DNA from: Parabacteroides sp. PM6-13
Lineage (GTDB): Bacteria > Bacteroidota > Bacteroidia > Bacteroidales > Tannerellaceae
NCBI RefSeq assembly: GCF_029892605.1
Contig: NZ_JARXWF010000001.1
Span: forward strand, 434,001-498,000
Direction of reading: 5' to 3'
Length of the DNA: 64,000 nucleotides
Shown here one piece after another: positions 16,612 through 24,169 of the stretch; within the stretch, counting starts at the first letter, position 1, and every line of letters starts with the position of its first letter. A model generated the notes under the pieces. That model saw only the letters and a list, made by a program, of their open reading frames with translations, searched no databases and was not told the DNA's origin. The position numbers and the translations under genes are program-made.

Positions 16612-17259
16612 ATGTCAAAATCGAAGTTCTATGTCGTTTGGAATGGAGTGACACCAGGGATCTATGATAACTGGACTACCACGAAATTGCAGATAGAAGG
16701 ATTCGCCGGAGCGAAATATAAGTCATTCCCCACCCGTGAAGAGGCGGAGGAGGCTTATCAAAACGGCTATTTCGACTACCTGAACCAAAAGGCATCACCC
16801 CGTGCGGTCAAGAAGATCCGCCAGGGTTCGGAACCCGACTTGGACAATAAGGAGATCGTATGGAACAGCCTTTCGGTCGATGCCGCCTGTAGCGGTAATC
16901 CGGGAAATATGGAATACCGTGGTGTCTATACGGCAACAAAGCAGGAGCTTTTCCACATCGGTCCAATGAAAAAAGGGACAAACAATGTGGGTGAATTTCT
17001 GGCGTTGGTGCATGGTTTGGCTCTTTTGCAGCAAAAAAACAGTGATTTACCCATTTATACCGATAGCGTGAATGCTATGAAATGGGTGAAAAATAAAAAA
17101 GCAAAAACTCTACTCGAGCGAGTTCCGGAGAATGTGCCACTGTTCGAATTGATTGAACGTGCCGAGAACTGGCTTAAGACCCACACGTATAAAACTCAAA
17201 TACTTAAATGGAACACAGCGGAATGGGGAGAGATCCCGGCAGACTTCGGGAGGAAATAG
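16612..17259 (+). CDS. Ribonuclease H with N-terminal hybrid-binding (viroplasmin) domain
   Basis: 215 residues from MSKSKFYVVWNG. Residues 5-50 form the small RNA:DNA hybrid-binding domain of eukaryotic-type RNase H1 (FYVVWNG...PGIYDNW...YKSFPTREEAEEAY). Residues 85-215 are the nuclease, with catalytic acids Asp90, Glu128, Asp151 and Asp211. It degrades RNA in RNA:DNA hybrids, clearing R-loops and primers. A TATTTTTG box at 16595-16602 ends only 9 nt before the ATG, so its transcript could be nearly leaderless if that box is used. The 3' end overlaps the next gene. Confidence 0.88.
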   Translation: MSKSKFYVVWNGVTPGIYDNWTTTKLQIEGFAGAKYKSFPTREEAEEAYQNGYFDYLNQKASPRAVKKIRQGSEPDLDNKEIVWNSLSVDAACSGNPGNMEYRGVYTATKQELFHIGPMKKGTNNVGEFLALVHGLALLQQKNSDLPIYTDSVNAMKWVKNKKAKTLLERVPENVPLFELIERAENWLKTHTYKTQILKWNTAEWGEIPADFGRK

Positions 17260-18029
17260 ACTCTATTCCCCGGGTCAAAATACTTATTCCTGTCTACAAA
17301 CCTACGTTGTCCGATTATGATCGGGCATCATTCAGTCAGGCCTATTACATATTAGGGAATCATTCCCTGGCTGTGATCAAGCCCGCTTCCCTCGATCTGA
17401 AAGCGATCACCGATGAATACCCGCAGGTAGAAATCATCTCTTTCCCGGATCATTATTTTGCCGGCATCGCGGGATACAATCGCTTGATGATGTCCTCCGA
17501 ATTTTACGGGCATTTTCTGGATATGGACTACCTGTTGATCTATCAATTAGACGCGTATGTGTTCCGGGACGAATTATTGCAATGGTGCCAGAAAGGGTAT
17601 GATTATGTGGGTGCTCCCTGGTTGAAGAAAAAGATCTACCAACAACCGCCCTTCTCTTGGTGGGTTGATTATCAATGTAAAAAAGAAAAACGAACAGGTG
17701 TGCCCTCCAAATACAGCTTGCATAACAAGGTGGGCAATGGCGGCTTTTCTTTGCGTAAGGTGAAAAGCCATTACGATGCCACCGTTCGCTATCGTGACGT
17801 TATGGAGGATTTCTTATCGCATCGGATGCATCTTTACAATGAAGATGTGTTTTGGGCGACCCAGGTACCGGAATTCACCTACCCGAATGTATCGGAAGCA
17901 TTACGCTTTTCTTTTGATAAATACCCCCGGTATAGCTACAAATTAACGAAAAGACAACTGCCTTTCGGTTGCCATGGCTGGTATAAGCGCAAAATGAAGA
18001 AATTCTGGCAACCGATTATCGGCTTCTAA
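17208..18029 (+). CDS. DUF5672 glycosyltransferase-like protein
   Basis: 273 residues from the ATG at 17208, which overlaps rnh by 52 nt; an ATG at 17223 would remove five residues and is equally possible. The recognisable domain begins near residue 22 (RVKILIPVYKP), includes LIYQLDAYVF (a DxD-like acidic site) and YDYVGAPWL, and ends with CHGWYK. DUF5672 is a GT-A-like family seen in polysaccharide clusters. Its position beside the LPS-core operon, which converges on it, suggests a surface-glycan role; donor and acceptor are unknown. Confidence 0.72.
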   Translation: MEHSGMGRDPGRLREEIDSIPRVKILIPVYKPTLSDYDRASFSQAYYILGNHSLAVIKPASLDLKAITDEYPQVEIISFPDHYFAGIAGYNRLMMSSEFYGHFLDMDYLLIYQLDAYVFRDELLQWCQKGYDYVGAPWLKKKIYQQPPFSWWVDYQCKKEKRTGVPSKYSLHNKVGNGGFSLRKVKSHYDATVRYRDVMEDFLSHRMHLYNEDVFWATQVPEFTYPNVSEALRFSFDKYPRYSYKLTKRQLPFGCHGWYKRKMKKFWQPIIGF

Positions 18030-18059
18030 TTGGCGTCCGGATGGTAAACCGATAGAGGG

Positions 18060-18809
18060 TTATTCAAATTCAAACGGTATCTCATGCTTCAATGCGAATT
18101 GTTTCCAGAAGAGCTTGCGTTGCTTTAATACCCACTGCACGCAGGTCTCTTCATCGGCTCCGCGCCCTTTGGCGTATTCCTTTGCCAATAAAATAAAAAC
18201 ATCCTCTTTGCCCCATAGGCGGGCGAAATTACCACACCCTTTCTGAACAGAGATCGGAGAGCCAAACTCCATCCGGTTGATATCGACCAGGCAAAAGCGG
18301 TAGCCGTCGCCCGACTTTTCATACAGAATGTTTCCCGGAGAAAAGTCTTTGTGGAAGATACCCTGTTCATGCAGATAGACGGCAAATTGAGCCAGATCCT
18401 TTATAAAGGGCTGAATCTCCATGGCCGGTCTTTGCAAAATATCATACATGGCTTGGTAGCTGGCCAGTTGCTTGCTGATAAAATAGCTGTAATAAAGGAC
18501 GCCCCGCCGATAGATGGTGATCGTAGCGATGGGTTCCGGGGTGTACACCCCCTTCTCGTGTAAGACAAAACCATATTGATAGGAACGCTTTGCCTTCGAG
18601 GGGCGAATACAGGTATAGGCAATCCGGTTAATCAGGTGAGGAACCTGGAAACGCTTGACGTTAATCAGTTCGCCATCCACATCAAATACCTTGATTTCAT
18701 TGCGCGCCTTATAAATCGTTTCTCCTTCCTTTTCAAAGCGTTCACGCACGGAATGGACAAACGGACTAAGATACTGATACTTGGGATTAATGACTATTTC
18801 TGTTCTCAT
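18060..18809 (-). CDS. LPS-core kinase-like protein (InaA/Kdo kinase family)
   Basis: 249 residues with a eukaryotic-like kinase fold: FHKDFSPGN (152-160) contains catalytic Asp155 and Asn160, and LVDINR (174-179) supplies the metal-binding Asp176 in place of DFG. The family phosphorylates Kdo or heptose in LPS cores. The start overlaps the end of the preceding glycosyltransferase gene by 23 nt, and it is the last gene of a four-gene operon. The sugar acceptor is inferred only from family and context. Confidence 0.8.
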   Translation of the reverse strand: MRTEIVINPKYQYLSPFVHSVRERFEKEGETIYKARNEIKVFDVDGELINVKRFQVPHLINRIAYTCIRPSKAKRSYQYGFVLHEKGVYTPEPIATITIYRRGVLYYSYFISKQLASYQAMYDILQRPAMEIQPFIKDLAQFAVYLHEQGIFHKDFSPGNILYEKSGDGYRFCLVDINRMEFGSPISVQKGCGNFARLWGKEDVFILLAKEYAKGRGADEETCVQWVLKQRKLFWKQFALKHEIPFEFE

Positions 18810-19848
18810 CTTCGCTTAACAATTTATGTTCGATAGCCGCGTAAGCAGTCAAGAAGAAGTGCCCTTCGGCAACCAATTGGCTTATTCGTTGGATATTCTC
18901 TTTCATTAGCTGGTAGTCCTCCCGGGTTACGGAGCGGATTACTGACTCCAGTTCCTCCAGGCTGTCGATGCCTATGCCAATATGTTCCTTTTCGATCAAC
19001 GGATAAATGGCCAGCTTTTTCCAGACAATCATGGGTACGTGGCAACGGATATAGAGAGAAGGCTTATGTGGCGTCGTGATCTGCATATATTCACCGTACA
19101 CCCCGTCGACCTCTTGGTAGGAATGTCCGTACCAAATCAGGGAAAAGTCACCCTCCGCCGTCGCGATCAACTCGTCTGGACGAACGAATCCTTTCTTTAT
19201 ATACCGGTCGGAAGGCCTCACCATCTCCGCTTCAAAGTCATTGCCGTAGAGCACAAACTGCACGGGAACCTCCTCCACGGCCTTGTCGTAGGCATACAGG
19301 AAGCTATGTCTCTTGGGGGTTAACGAACCGGCATGCATTACTTTGTCAAATCGATCGGGCAAAGGCTTCTCCATCGGCTGGGCATCCGAGAGATAATCCC
19401 ATAATCCCGTCACCTCGATCGGTTGGGTATAGCCGTGTGTTATCAGCCAGTTCTTCTCGGTTTCATTCAGGGCAATAATCCCGTTTGTGCGGGAAAGCCG
19501 CCGTTTCTCTTGCTCGATGGTCAGTTTTTTTCGTCGGAAGCATCCCAGGTCATGAATCAGGGTAACGGTTTTCGCCCCCCTCCATTGGGCAAAACGACAG
19601 ACGAGCGAATAGTATTTCTTGAGCGGATATTGCAATACCAACACATCCCCCCGGCGAAGCGAGAAGAAGGATTTCATCACACTGCAAAACGTGTAGACAA
19701 ATCCCCATACTTCGTTCGAAGAATAGGATGCGGGCAAACCGACATTCACGAAACCATGCGTCTGCATGATCTTCTCTATATCTGTCTTCGCCTTATTCCC
19801 GGCACTATGAATTTCTTTATAGTTTTTAGACAGGTAACACCTTCTCAT
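18787..19848 (-). CDS. Glycosyltransferase, galactofuranosyltransferase-like
   Basis: 353 residues in two Rossmann halves. Motifs include GDVLVLQYPLKKYY near 92-105, TLIHDLGCFR near 121-130, GIIALNETEKNWL near 148-160 and LIWYGHSYQEVDGVYGEYM near 239-257. The pattern resembles Bacteroides proteins annotated as beta-1,6-galactofuranosyltransferases. It probably adds a hexose to the LPS core or another glycan at the cytoplasmic face. It overlaps the kinase gene and follows the heptosyltransferase by 14 nt. Confidence 0.72.
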   Translation of the reverse strand: MRRCYLSKNYKEIHSAGNKAKTDIEKIMQTHGFVNVGLPASYSSNEVWGFVYTFCSVMKSFFSLRRGDVLVLQYPLKKYYSLVCRFAQWRGAKTVTLIHDLGCFRRKKLTIEQEKRRLSRTNGIIALNETEKNWLITHGYTQPIEVTGLWDYLSDAQPMEKPLPDRFDKVMHAGSLTPKRHSFLYAYDKAVEEVPVQFVLYGNDFEAEMVRPSDRYIKKGFVRPDELIATAEGDFSLIWYGHSYQEVDGVYGEYMQITTPHKPSLYIRCHVPMIVWKKLAIYPLIEKEHIGIGIDSLEELESVIRSVTREDYQLMKENIQRISQLVAEGHFFLTAYAAIEHKLLSEDENRNSH

Positions 19849-19862
19849 CTTTTATCTTTATC

Positions 19863-20891
19863 TTACTTCAATGCTTTATATACCTTTTCAACGATCATTT
19901 CCGGCAATAGCTGCGTCATGCAGGCCCAGTCTCCGCGGTGGCAATTCTTCTGTCCGTAAACGGAACAGGGACGACAAGGCAGGTCGACCTGAATCGCATA
20001 ATCGGGATTCTGCCTGTAGCCATAGAATCCGGCATAGGGATGCGTTGCTCCCCAGATAGAGACGACCTTCGTTCCCACCAACGAGGCGAAGTGCATATTG
20101 GCCGAATCCATACAGAGCAACAGGTCTAACTGGCTGATCAAGGCCAACTCGCTATCCAGCGAATATTTCCCTACCACACTTTTCACCCGTGGGTATTGAT
20201 AGGCCCATTCGCCCAAAACGGCCTCTTCATAGCCCCTTCCTCCAAACAGAAAAAGAGTGATATCTTCTCGTTCAGACAAGGACTGCACCACCTTCTCCAT
20301 CGATTCAATCGGATAGATCTTCCCCCGGTGCTTGGCAAAAGGGGCAATGCCGATCCAATAGCCTTTCTTCTCTCCAGCAAAATCCCTTATCCGGTTATGA
20401 TCGATCTCTTTTCCTTCGTATAAGGAAGTAAATGTATCACGGAAGGAAAAGCCTGCTTTTTGAAACGCTTCCGCATAGTCTTCCAGGACCGGTCGCAGGG
20501 GAACCATTTCCTTGTATTTGTGACGCGTCAGTTTTCGGCGGCTTCTGCTATTGCGGTTGTAAACAACCACCGGCACCCCTCGTACTCTAAAAAAGGCGCG
20601 TATCACCTGCGAGCGGAACACATTGTGCAGGTCGATCACCTTGTCGTAGTTATATTTAACCAATGCCGAGGTGAAGCGAATCAGTCCCGGGATGCTCTTT
20701 TCCGATGCTTTGGTGTTGATGCCCAGTACCTGCACATTGGCCGGCTTATTGATGAAGACGGGTAGGAGAAATGTTTGCGTCAGAATCGTAAAGGTGTCAT
20801 CCGGATAGGCCTTAGCCACCGAATAGACTACAGGAATGGTCATGGCCACATCCCCAATAGAAGAGAGCCGTATGATCAGTATCTTAGCCAT
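19863..20891 (-). CDS. Glycosyltransferase family 9 (heptosyltransferase)
   Basis: 342 residues with the GT9 layout: an N-terminal ILIIRLSSIGDVAMTIPV motif (4-21) and a C-terminal MDSANMHFASLVGTKVVSIWGATHP stretch, the signature of LPS heptosyltransferases such as WaaC/WaaF/WaaQ. A cysteine-rich tail (CRPC, KNCH, WACM) is usual in Bacteroidetes members. It transfers heptose to the inner core at the inner membrane. It overlaps the DUF4254 gene by 8 nt. The window also encodes GDP-heptose synthesis at 53-56 kb, but whether this enzyme uses ADP- or GDP-heptose is not shown. Confidence 0.86.
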   Translation of the reverse strand: MAKILIIRLSSIGDVAMTIPVVYSVAKAYPDDTFTILTQTFLLPVFINKPANVQVLGINTKASEKSIPGLIRFTSALVKYNYDKVIDLHNVFRSQVIRAFFRVRGVPVVVYNRNSRSRRKLTRHKYKEMVPLRPVLEDYAEAFQKAGFSFRDTFTSLYEGKEIDHNRIRDFAGEKKGYWIGIAPFAKHRGKIYPIESMEKVVQSLSEREDITLFLFGGRGYEEAVLGEWAYQYPRVKSVVGKYSLDSELALISQLDLLLCMDSANMHFASLVGTKVVSIWGATHPYAGFYGYRQNPDYAIQVDLPCRPCSVYGQKNCHRGDWACMTQLLPEMIVEKVYKALK

Positions 20892-21498
20892 TCTTTTTTC
20901 CGTATAATACCGGATTCAGAGATGGGTCGTTATACATTTTCATCTGTTTGTACATCTTCATCTGTTTTCGCCCGTTTTCAATATCGTCGATCAGCTGATC
21001 GAGCGCAGTCGATAGATCTTCCCGTTGTTCCAACAAGACGTTCAGTTTCCGTTGGCAAAGCGCCTTATGCTCTTCCGAAGCATCCGGCCGAATCGCCTCC
21101 TGTTGCATATGATATATTTTCAATACGAGGATAGAGAGGCGGTCGACAGCCCAGGCTGGTGTTTCCGTATTCAGGGTAGCACCGGGCAGAGGGGTTACCT
21201 CCTTATAGGTTTCCATCAGGAAACTATCGATCCATTCCACCAGATCCGTACGATCCTGATTGGATTTATCTATTCTGCGTTTGATCTTTAAGGCTTCATC
21301 CGGATGAATGGAGGGATTGCGGATAATATCTTCCAGATGCCATTGCACGGCATCGATCCAATGCTTCTGATAAAGAAAAAACTCAAGGGATTGCTCCGGA
21401 TAAGGATTGGTTACTATTGTATCTACATTGTCTGTCAAGTGATACGTGTCTGTAGCTTGCTCGAACAGACGAAGGCACTTTTCACTCCATTTCATCAT
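20884..21498 (-). CDS. DUF4254 protein, first gene of the LPS-core operon
   Basis: 204 residues, helical and mostly charged, with the DUF4254 core TPAWAVDRLSILVLKIYHM (about 111-129). Members are often next to heptosyltransferases in Bacteroidetes, which suggests an LPS-linked role, but no activity is known. Near the C-terminus KQMKMY is duplicated in tandem (KQMKMYKQMKMY), an 18-nt direct duplication. It may start at either of two adjacent Met codons. Confidence 0.75.
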   Translation of the reverse strand: MMKWSEKCLRLFEQATDTYHLTDNVDTIVTNPYPEQSLEFFLYQKHWIDAVQWHLEDIIRNPSIHPDEALKIKRRIDKSNQDRTDLVEWIDSFLMETYKEVTPLPGATLNTETPAWAVDRLSILVLKIYHMQQEAIRPDASEEHKALCQRKLNVLLEQREDLSTALDQLIDDIENGRKQMKMYKQMKMYNDPSLNPVLYGKKNG

Positions 21499-21522
21499 AG
21501 CTTTATTTTTTTAAGATGTATG

Positions 21523-21530
21523 CAAATATA
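21523..21530 (-). promoter_or_regulatory. -7 box of the LPS-core operon
   Basis: CAAATATA on the plus strand reads TATATTTG on the minus strand, 24 nt before the DUF4254 start. Confidence 0.55.
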
Positions 21531-21588
21531 ATGATAAGAAACCGGATCACACCCTTTTCGGAAAAATGTCTCACCTTTTTTTACATCT

Positions 21589-21670
21589 TGAGAATTTATT
21601 CTCACGGCTTTTTTGAAGCTGAGAAAAAATTCTCACCCGCGTGAGAAAAAATTCTCATGCGGGTGAGAAT
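21589..21670. repeat. Array of 16-bp palindromes, possible operator
   Basis: TGAGAATTTATTCTCA at 21589-21604, TGAGAAAAAATTCTCA at 21620-21635 and again at 21642-21657, and a half site TGAGAAT at 21664-21670. The last three are spaced exactly 22 bp apart, two helical turns. The array lies upstream of the LPS-core promoter and downstream of the rRNA methyltransferase stop. Confidence 0.7.
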
Positions 21671-21693
21671 AAAAAAACAGGGGTGTTAATCTC

Positions 21694-22878
21694 TTACTCT
21701 ACATACAACACCAAGCCCTTGAGGTACTCGCCTTCGGGATGGTAGATGTTCACCGGATGGTCGGCGGGTTGGGTGAGTTGATGGAGGATGCGCACGTTGC
21801 GACCCGATTGGGCGGCGGCGCTGAATACGGCGAGGCGGAAATTTTCTTTCGTCACCACTTGTGAGCAGGAGAAAGTAAACAGGATACCGCCCGGTTTGAT
21901 CTTCTCGAAAGCAATGGCGTTGAGCTTGCGGTAGCCCTGCAGGGCATTGCGCAATACGTTCTTATGCTTGGCGAATGCCGGGGGGTCGAGTATAATCAGA
22001 TCGTATTGATTGTCTATCTTATCCAGGAATTTGAAGGCATCTTCCGCAAAAGCCTGATGGCGCGGATCGCCCGGGAAGTTCAGTTCCACGTTCTTATTGG
22101 TCATGGCAATCGCCTTGGCCGAACTGTCGACGGAGTGTACCCGGTTGGCCTCTCCACGCATGGCATAGAAAGAAAATCCTCCCGTGTAGCAGAACATATT
22201 CAACACGTCACGTCCCTTCGAATATTGCTCCAACAACGAACGGTTCTCGCGCTGGTCGATAAAGAATCCGGTCTTTTGTCCTTTCAGCCAGTCGACATGG
22301 AAAGAAAGGCCGTTCTCCATCGCTGTTTCGTCGGCGTGCCCGCCAATCAAGTAGCCGTCTTCAGACCCCAGGTTAGCTTTGTAAGGCAGGGTCGCCTCCG
22401 ACTTATAATAAATATTCCGGATCTGATCGCCCATCACTGCCTGAATGGCCTTTGCCACCTGCTCGCGTGCGTAATGCATGCCCACAGAATGAGCCTGCAC
22501 AACGGCTGTTGAAGCATAGACATCGACAATAAGTCCCGGCAGATTATCGCCCTCGCCGTGGATTAGGCGAAAGGTATTGTTGTTTTCCGCACCCGACAAG
22601 CCCAACGCCTGTCGCAGGGTATAAGCCACCTCAATACGGTGTTGCCAGAACGCGTCGTCGATCACGGCCGGCTCAAAAGAGAGTATACGTACCGCGATGC
22701 TGCCGATCTGATAGTGTCCGACAGCCAGAAACTGCTTATGGGCACCATACACCTCTACCAGTTCTCCCTCCTCCGGGTTGCCTTCGATCGATTGAATAGC
22801 TCCGGAAAATACCCAGGGATGAAAACGCAATAACGACTCCTCCTTTTTGGGTTTAAGGTAGACTTTCTTATAACTCAT
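21694..22878 (-). CDS. rlmI: RlmI-like 23S rRNA (cytosine-C5) methyltransferase
   Basis: 394 residues. An N-terminal PUA domain (about 1-85, with HPWVFSGAI) is followed by an EEHEE-like linker domain and a Rossmann methyltransferase with LNMFCYTGGFSFYAM (SAM loop, about 226-240), DLIILDPPAF (DPPAF motif) and FTFSCSQ with the catalytic Cys. RlmI methylates C1962 of 23S rRNA in E. coli; relatives have other sites. It is the last gene of a three-gene operon, with a 4-nt overlap to the exonuclease gene. Confidence 0.88.
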   Translation of the reverse strand: MSYKKVYLKPKKEESLLRFHPWVFSGAIQSIEGNPEEGELVEVYGAHKQFLAVGHYQIGSIAVRILSFEPAVIDDAFWQHRIEVAYTLRQALGLSGAENNNTFRLIHGEGDNLPGLIVDVYASTAVVQAHSVGMHYAREQVAKAIQAVMGDQIRNIYYKSEATLPYKANLGSEDGYLIGGHADETAMENGLSFHVDWLKGQKTGFFIDQRENRSLLEQYSKGRDVLNMFCYTGGFSFYAMRGEANRVHSVDSSAKAIAMTNKNVELNFPGDPRHQAFAEDAFKFLDKIDNQYDLIILDPPAFAKHKNVLRNALQGYRKLNAIAFEKIKPGGILFTFSCSQVVTKENFRLAVFSAAAQSGRNVRILHQLTQPADHPVNIYHPEGEYLKGLVLYVE

Positions 22879-23459
22879 CGTACGGAATTTAGTTTTTTGT
22901 AGATCTTCAGACAGGCCCAGGCATCGAGGGCTGCGTATTTCTGTTGTGGTTCGGTCAGGATCTCCGCGTCCCAGTTGGTCAACCGTTGACCTTTGGAAAT
23001 CTTTTTACCGAATAAGATGGCATATATTTTTTGCAGGCTGGCCTCTTCGATACCGAACTGGCCTACATAGTTTTGCAGATCCAGAAAACGCATCGGGGTT
23101 ACTGCCGTACGCTTACGGATCGCTCCGAAGTCATCGCGCAGCGACAAGCCAATCTTCAGGATATCTTCGCTTTTCAGGAAATTCTCTAATGATTTAGGAA
23201 TACCGATCGTATTCAGACGAAACAGGAAGCAGGCATCTTCAGTCGATATCTGCATCAGGGAAATCATATAACGCTGTCCCTTGCGAAAGCTGGGACGCGT
23301 CTCCGTATCGAACCCGACCATATCGAAATGTTGCAGGTAATCCACGGCCTTATCACAATCTTTCTCATTGGTGATCAAGATAATGCGTCCGGTAAATTCC
23401 TCAATCTCCAGGGCGGCTATTTCATCTTTCGATATGGTATGTGCATACGGTTCTATCAT
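22875..23459 (-). CDS. DEDDy 3'-5' exonuclease domain protein (RNase D/WRN-like)
   Basis: 194 residues. Catalytic acids appear in order: GFDTET (exo I, about 49-54), LSLRDDFGAI (exo II, about 104-113) and YAALDAWACLKIY (exo III, with Tyr four residues before Asp). This is the DEDDy exonuclease domain without an HRDC tail, acting on RNA or DNA 3' ends. It overlaps both neighbours by 4 nt, so its translation is coupled with the methyltransferase and the DUF5063 gene. Confidence 0.85.
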   Translation of the reverse strand: MIEPYAHTISKDEIAALEIEEFTGRIILITNEKDCDKAVDYLQHFDMVGFDTETRPSFRKGQRYMISLMQISTEDACFLFRLNTIGIPKSLENFLKSEDILKIGLSLRDDFGAIRKRTAVTPMRFLDLQNYVGQFGIEEASLQKIYAILFGKKISKGQRLTNWDAEILTEPQQKYAALDAWACLKIYKKLNSVR

Positions 23460-23998
23460 ACTTCTTCAATCGATTCCAAGTTTTCATCCGCGTCGTAACG
23501 TACAGCGTGCAATGCTTTGAGCGCGTTCAGTGTCTGCTGTCCCCAATACGAGCGGAAATTCTCGCTGCAACAGGCAATAGCCTCCTGCATCACCTCTTCG
23601 ATGCCTTGCCGAAAGAGAGAAACAAAGTTTCCCACATCCTGATAGACATCAGCGAGGTTCTCAGAGATAAAAGCTACGATGGGCGTGTCGCTATATTGCA
23701 TATCCGGATGGAATGTCTCCAGGTAGCTGTCTTTGTCGCCCAACAGACCGGCTATCCGGCTACGTACCGAGTCATACATATCTTCCGTCACAGTCAGTTC
23801 CAGATCGATCTCTTCGTTCGATGTCGTCTCCGGCAACAGAGAGGCTTTGAGGTAGAGCAATGGCAATAGCTTAACCGTTTTGTCTACAAACGCCAAACGA
23901 TCCATCTCCCCGGCTGTCTCCACAAAAGTGCAGTATTCCAGGGCAACAGTCACAAATTCTAATGTATTTCGGTCGTAAATAGGGTTATTTTCCTTCAC
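23456..23998 (-). CDS. DUF5063 family protein
   Basis: 180 residues, acidic and mostly helical, with no signal or membrane segment. It fits DUF5063, a Bacteroidetes family of unknown function usually placed before the DEDDy exonuclease and RlmI-like genes as here. A TACTTTTG box on the minus strand (24045-24038) lies 39 nt before the start and probably drives all three genes. I can name no active site. Confidence 0.7.
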   Translation of the reverse strand: MKENNPIYDRNTLEFVTVALEYCTFVETAGEMDRLAFVDKTVKLLPLLYLKASLLPETTSNEEIDLELTVTEDMYDSVRSRIAGLLGDKDSYLETFHPDMQYSDTPIVAFISENLADVYQDVGNFVSLFRQGIEEVMQEAIACCSENFRSYWGQQTLNALKALHAVRYDADENLESIEEV

Positions 23999-24104
23999 TG
24001 CACATTAACTTTAGCTGATTCTCTCGAGTTTCGATCGCAAAAGTACTAAACTTTTTAGAAAGAAAGCAGCTTCTAAGTAAAGAAACAATAAAAGGGAGAG
24101 GCAT

Positions 24105-24141
24105 AAAAAAATCCCTCCCAAAGAATCTTGGGAGGGATTTT
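24105..24141 (-). terminator. Terminator after trpB2
   Basis: Stem AATCCCTCCCAAAGA/TCTTGGGAGGGATT with poly-A/T flanks, about 30 nt past the trpB2 stop on the minus strand. Confidence 0.85.
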
Positions 24142-24169
24142 CAGATCGTATCCGGTTGAGAGAGGGCGA

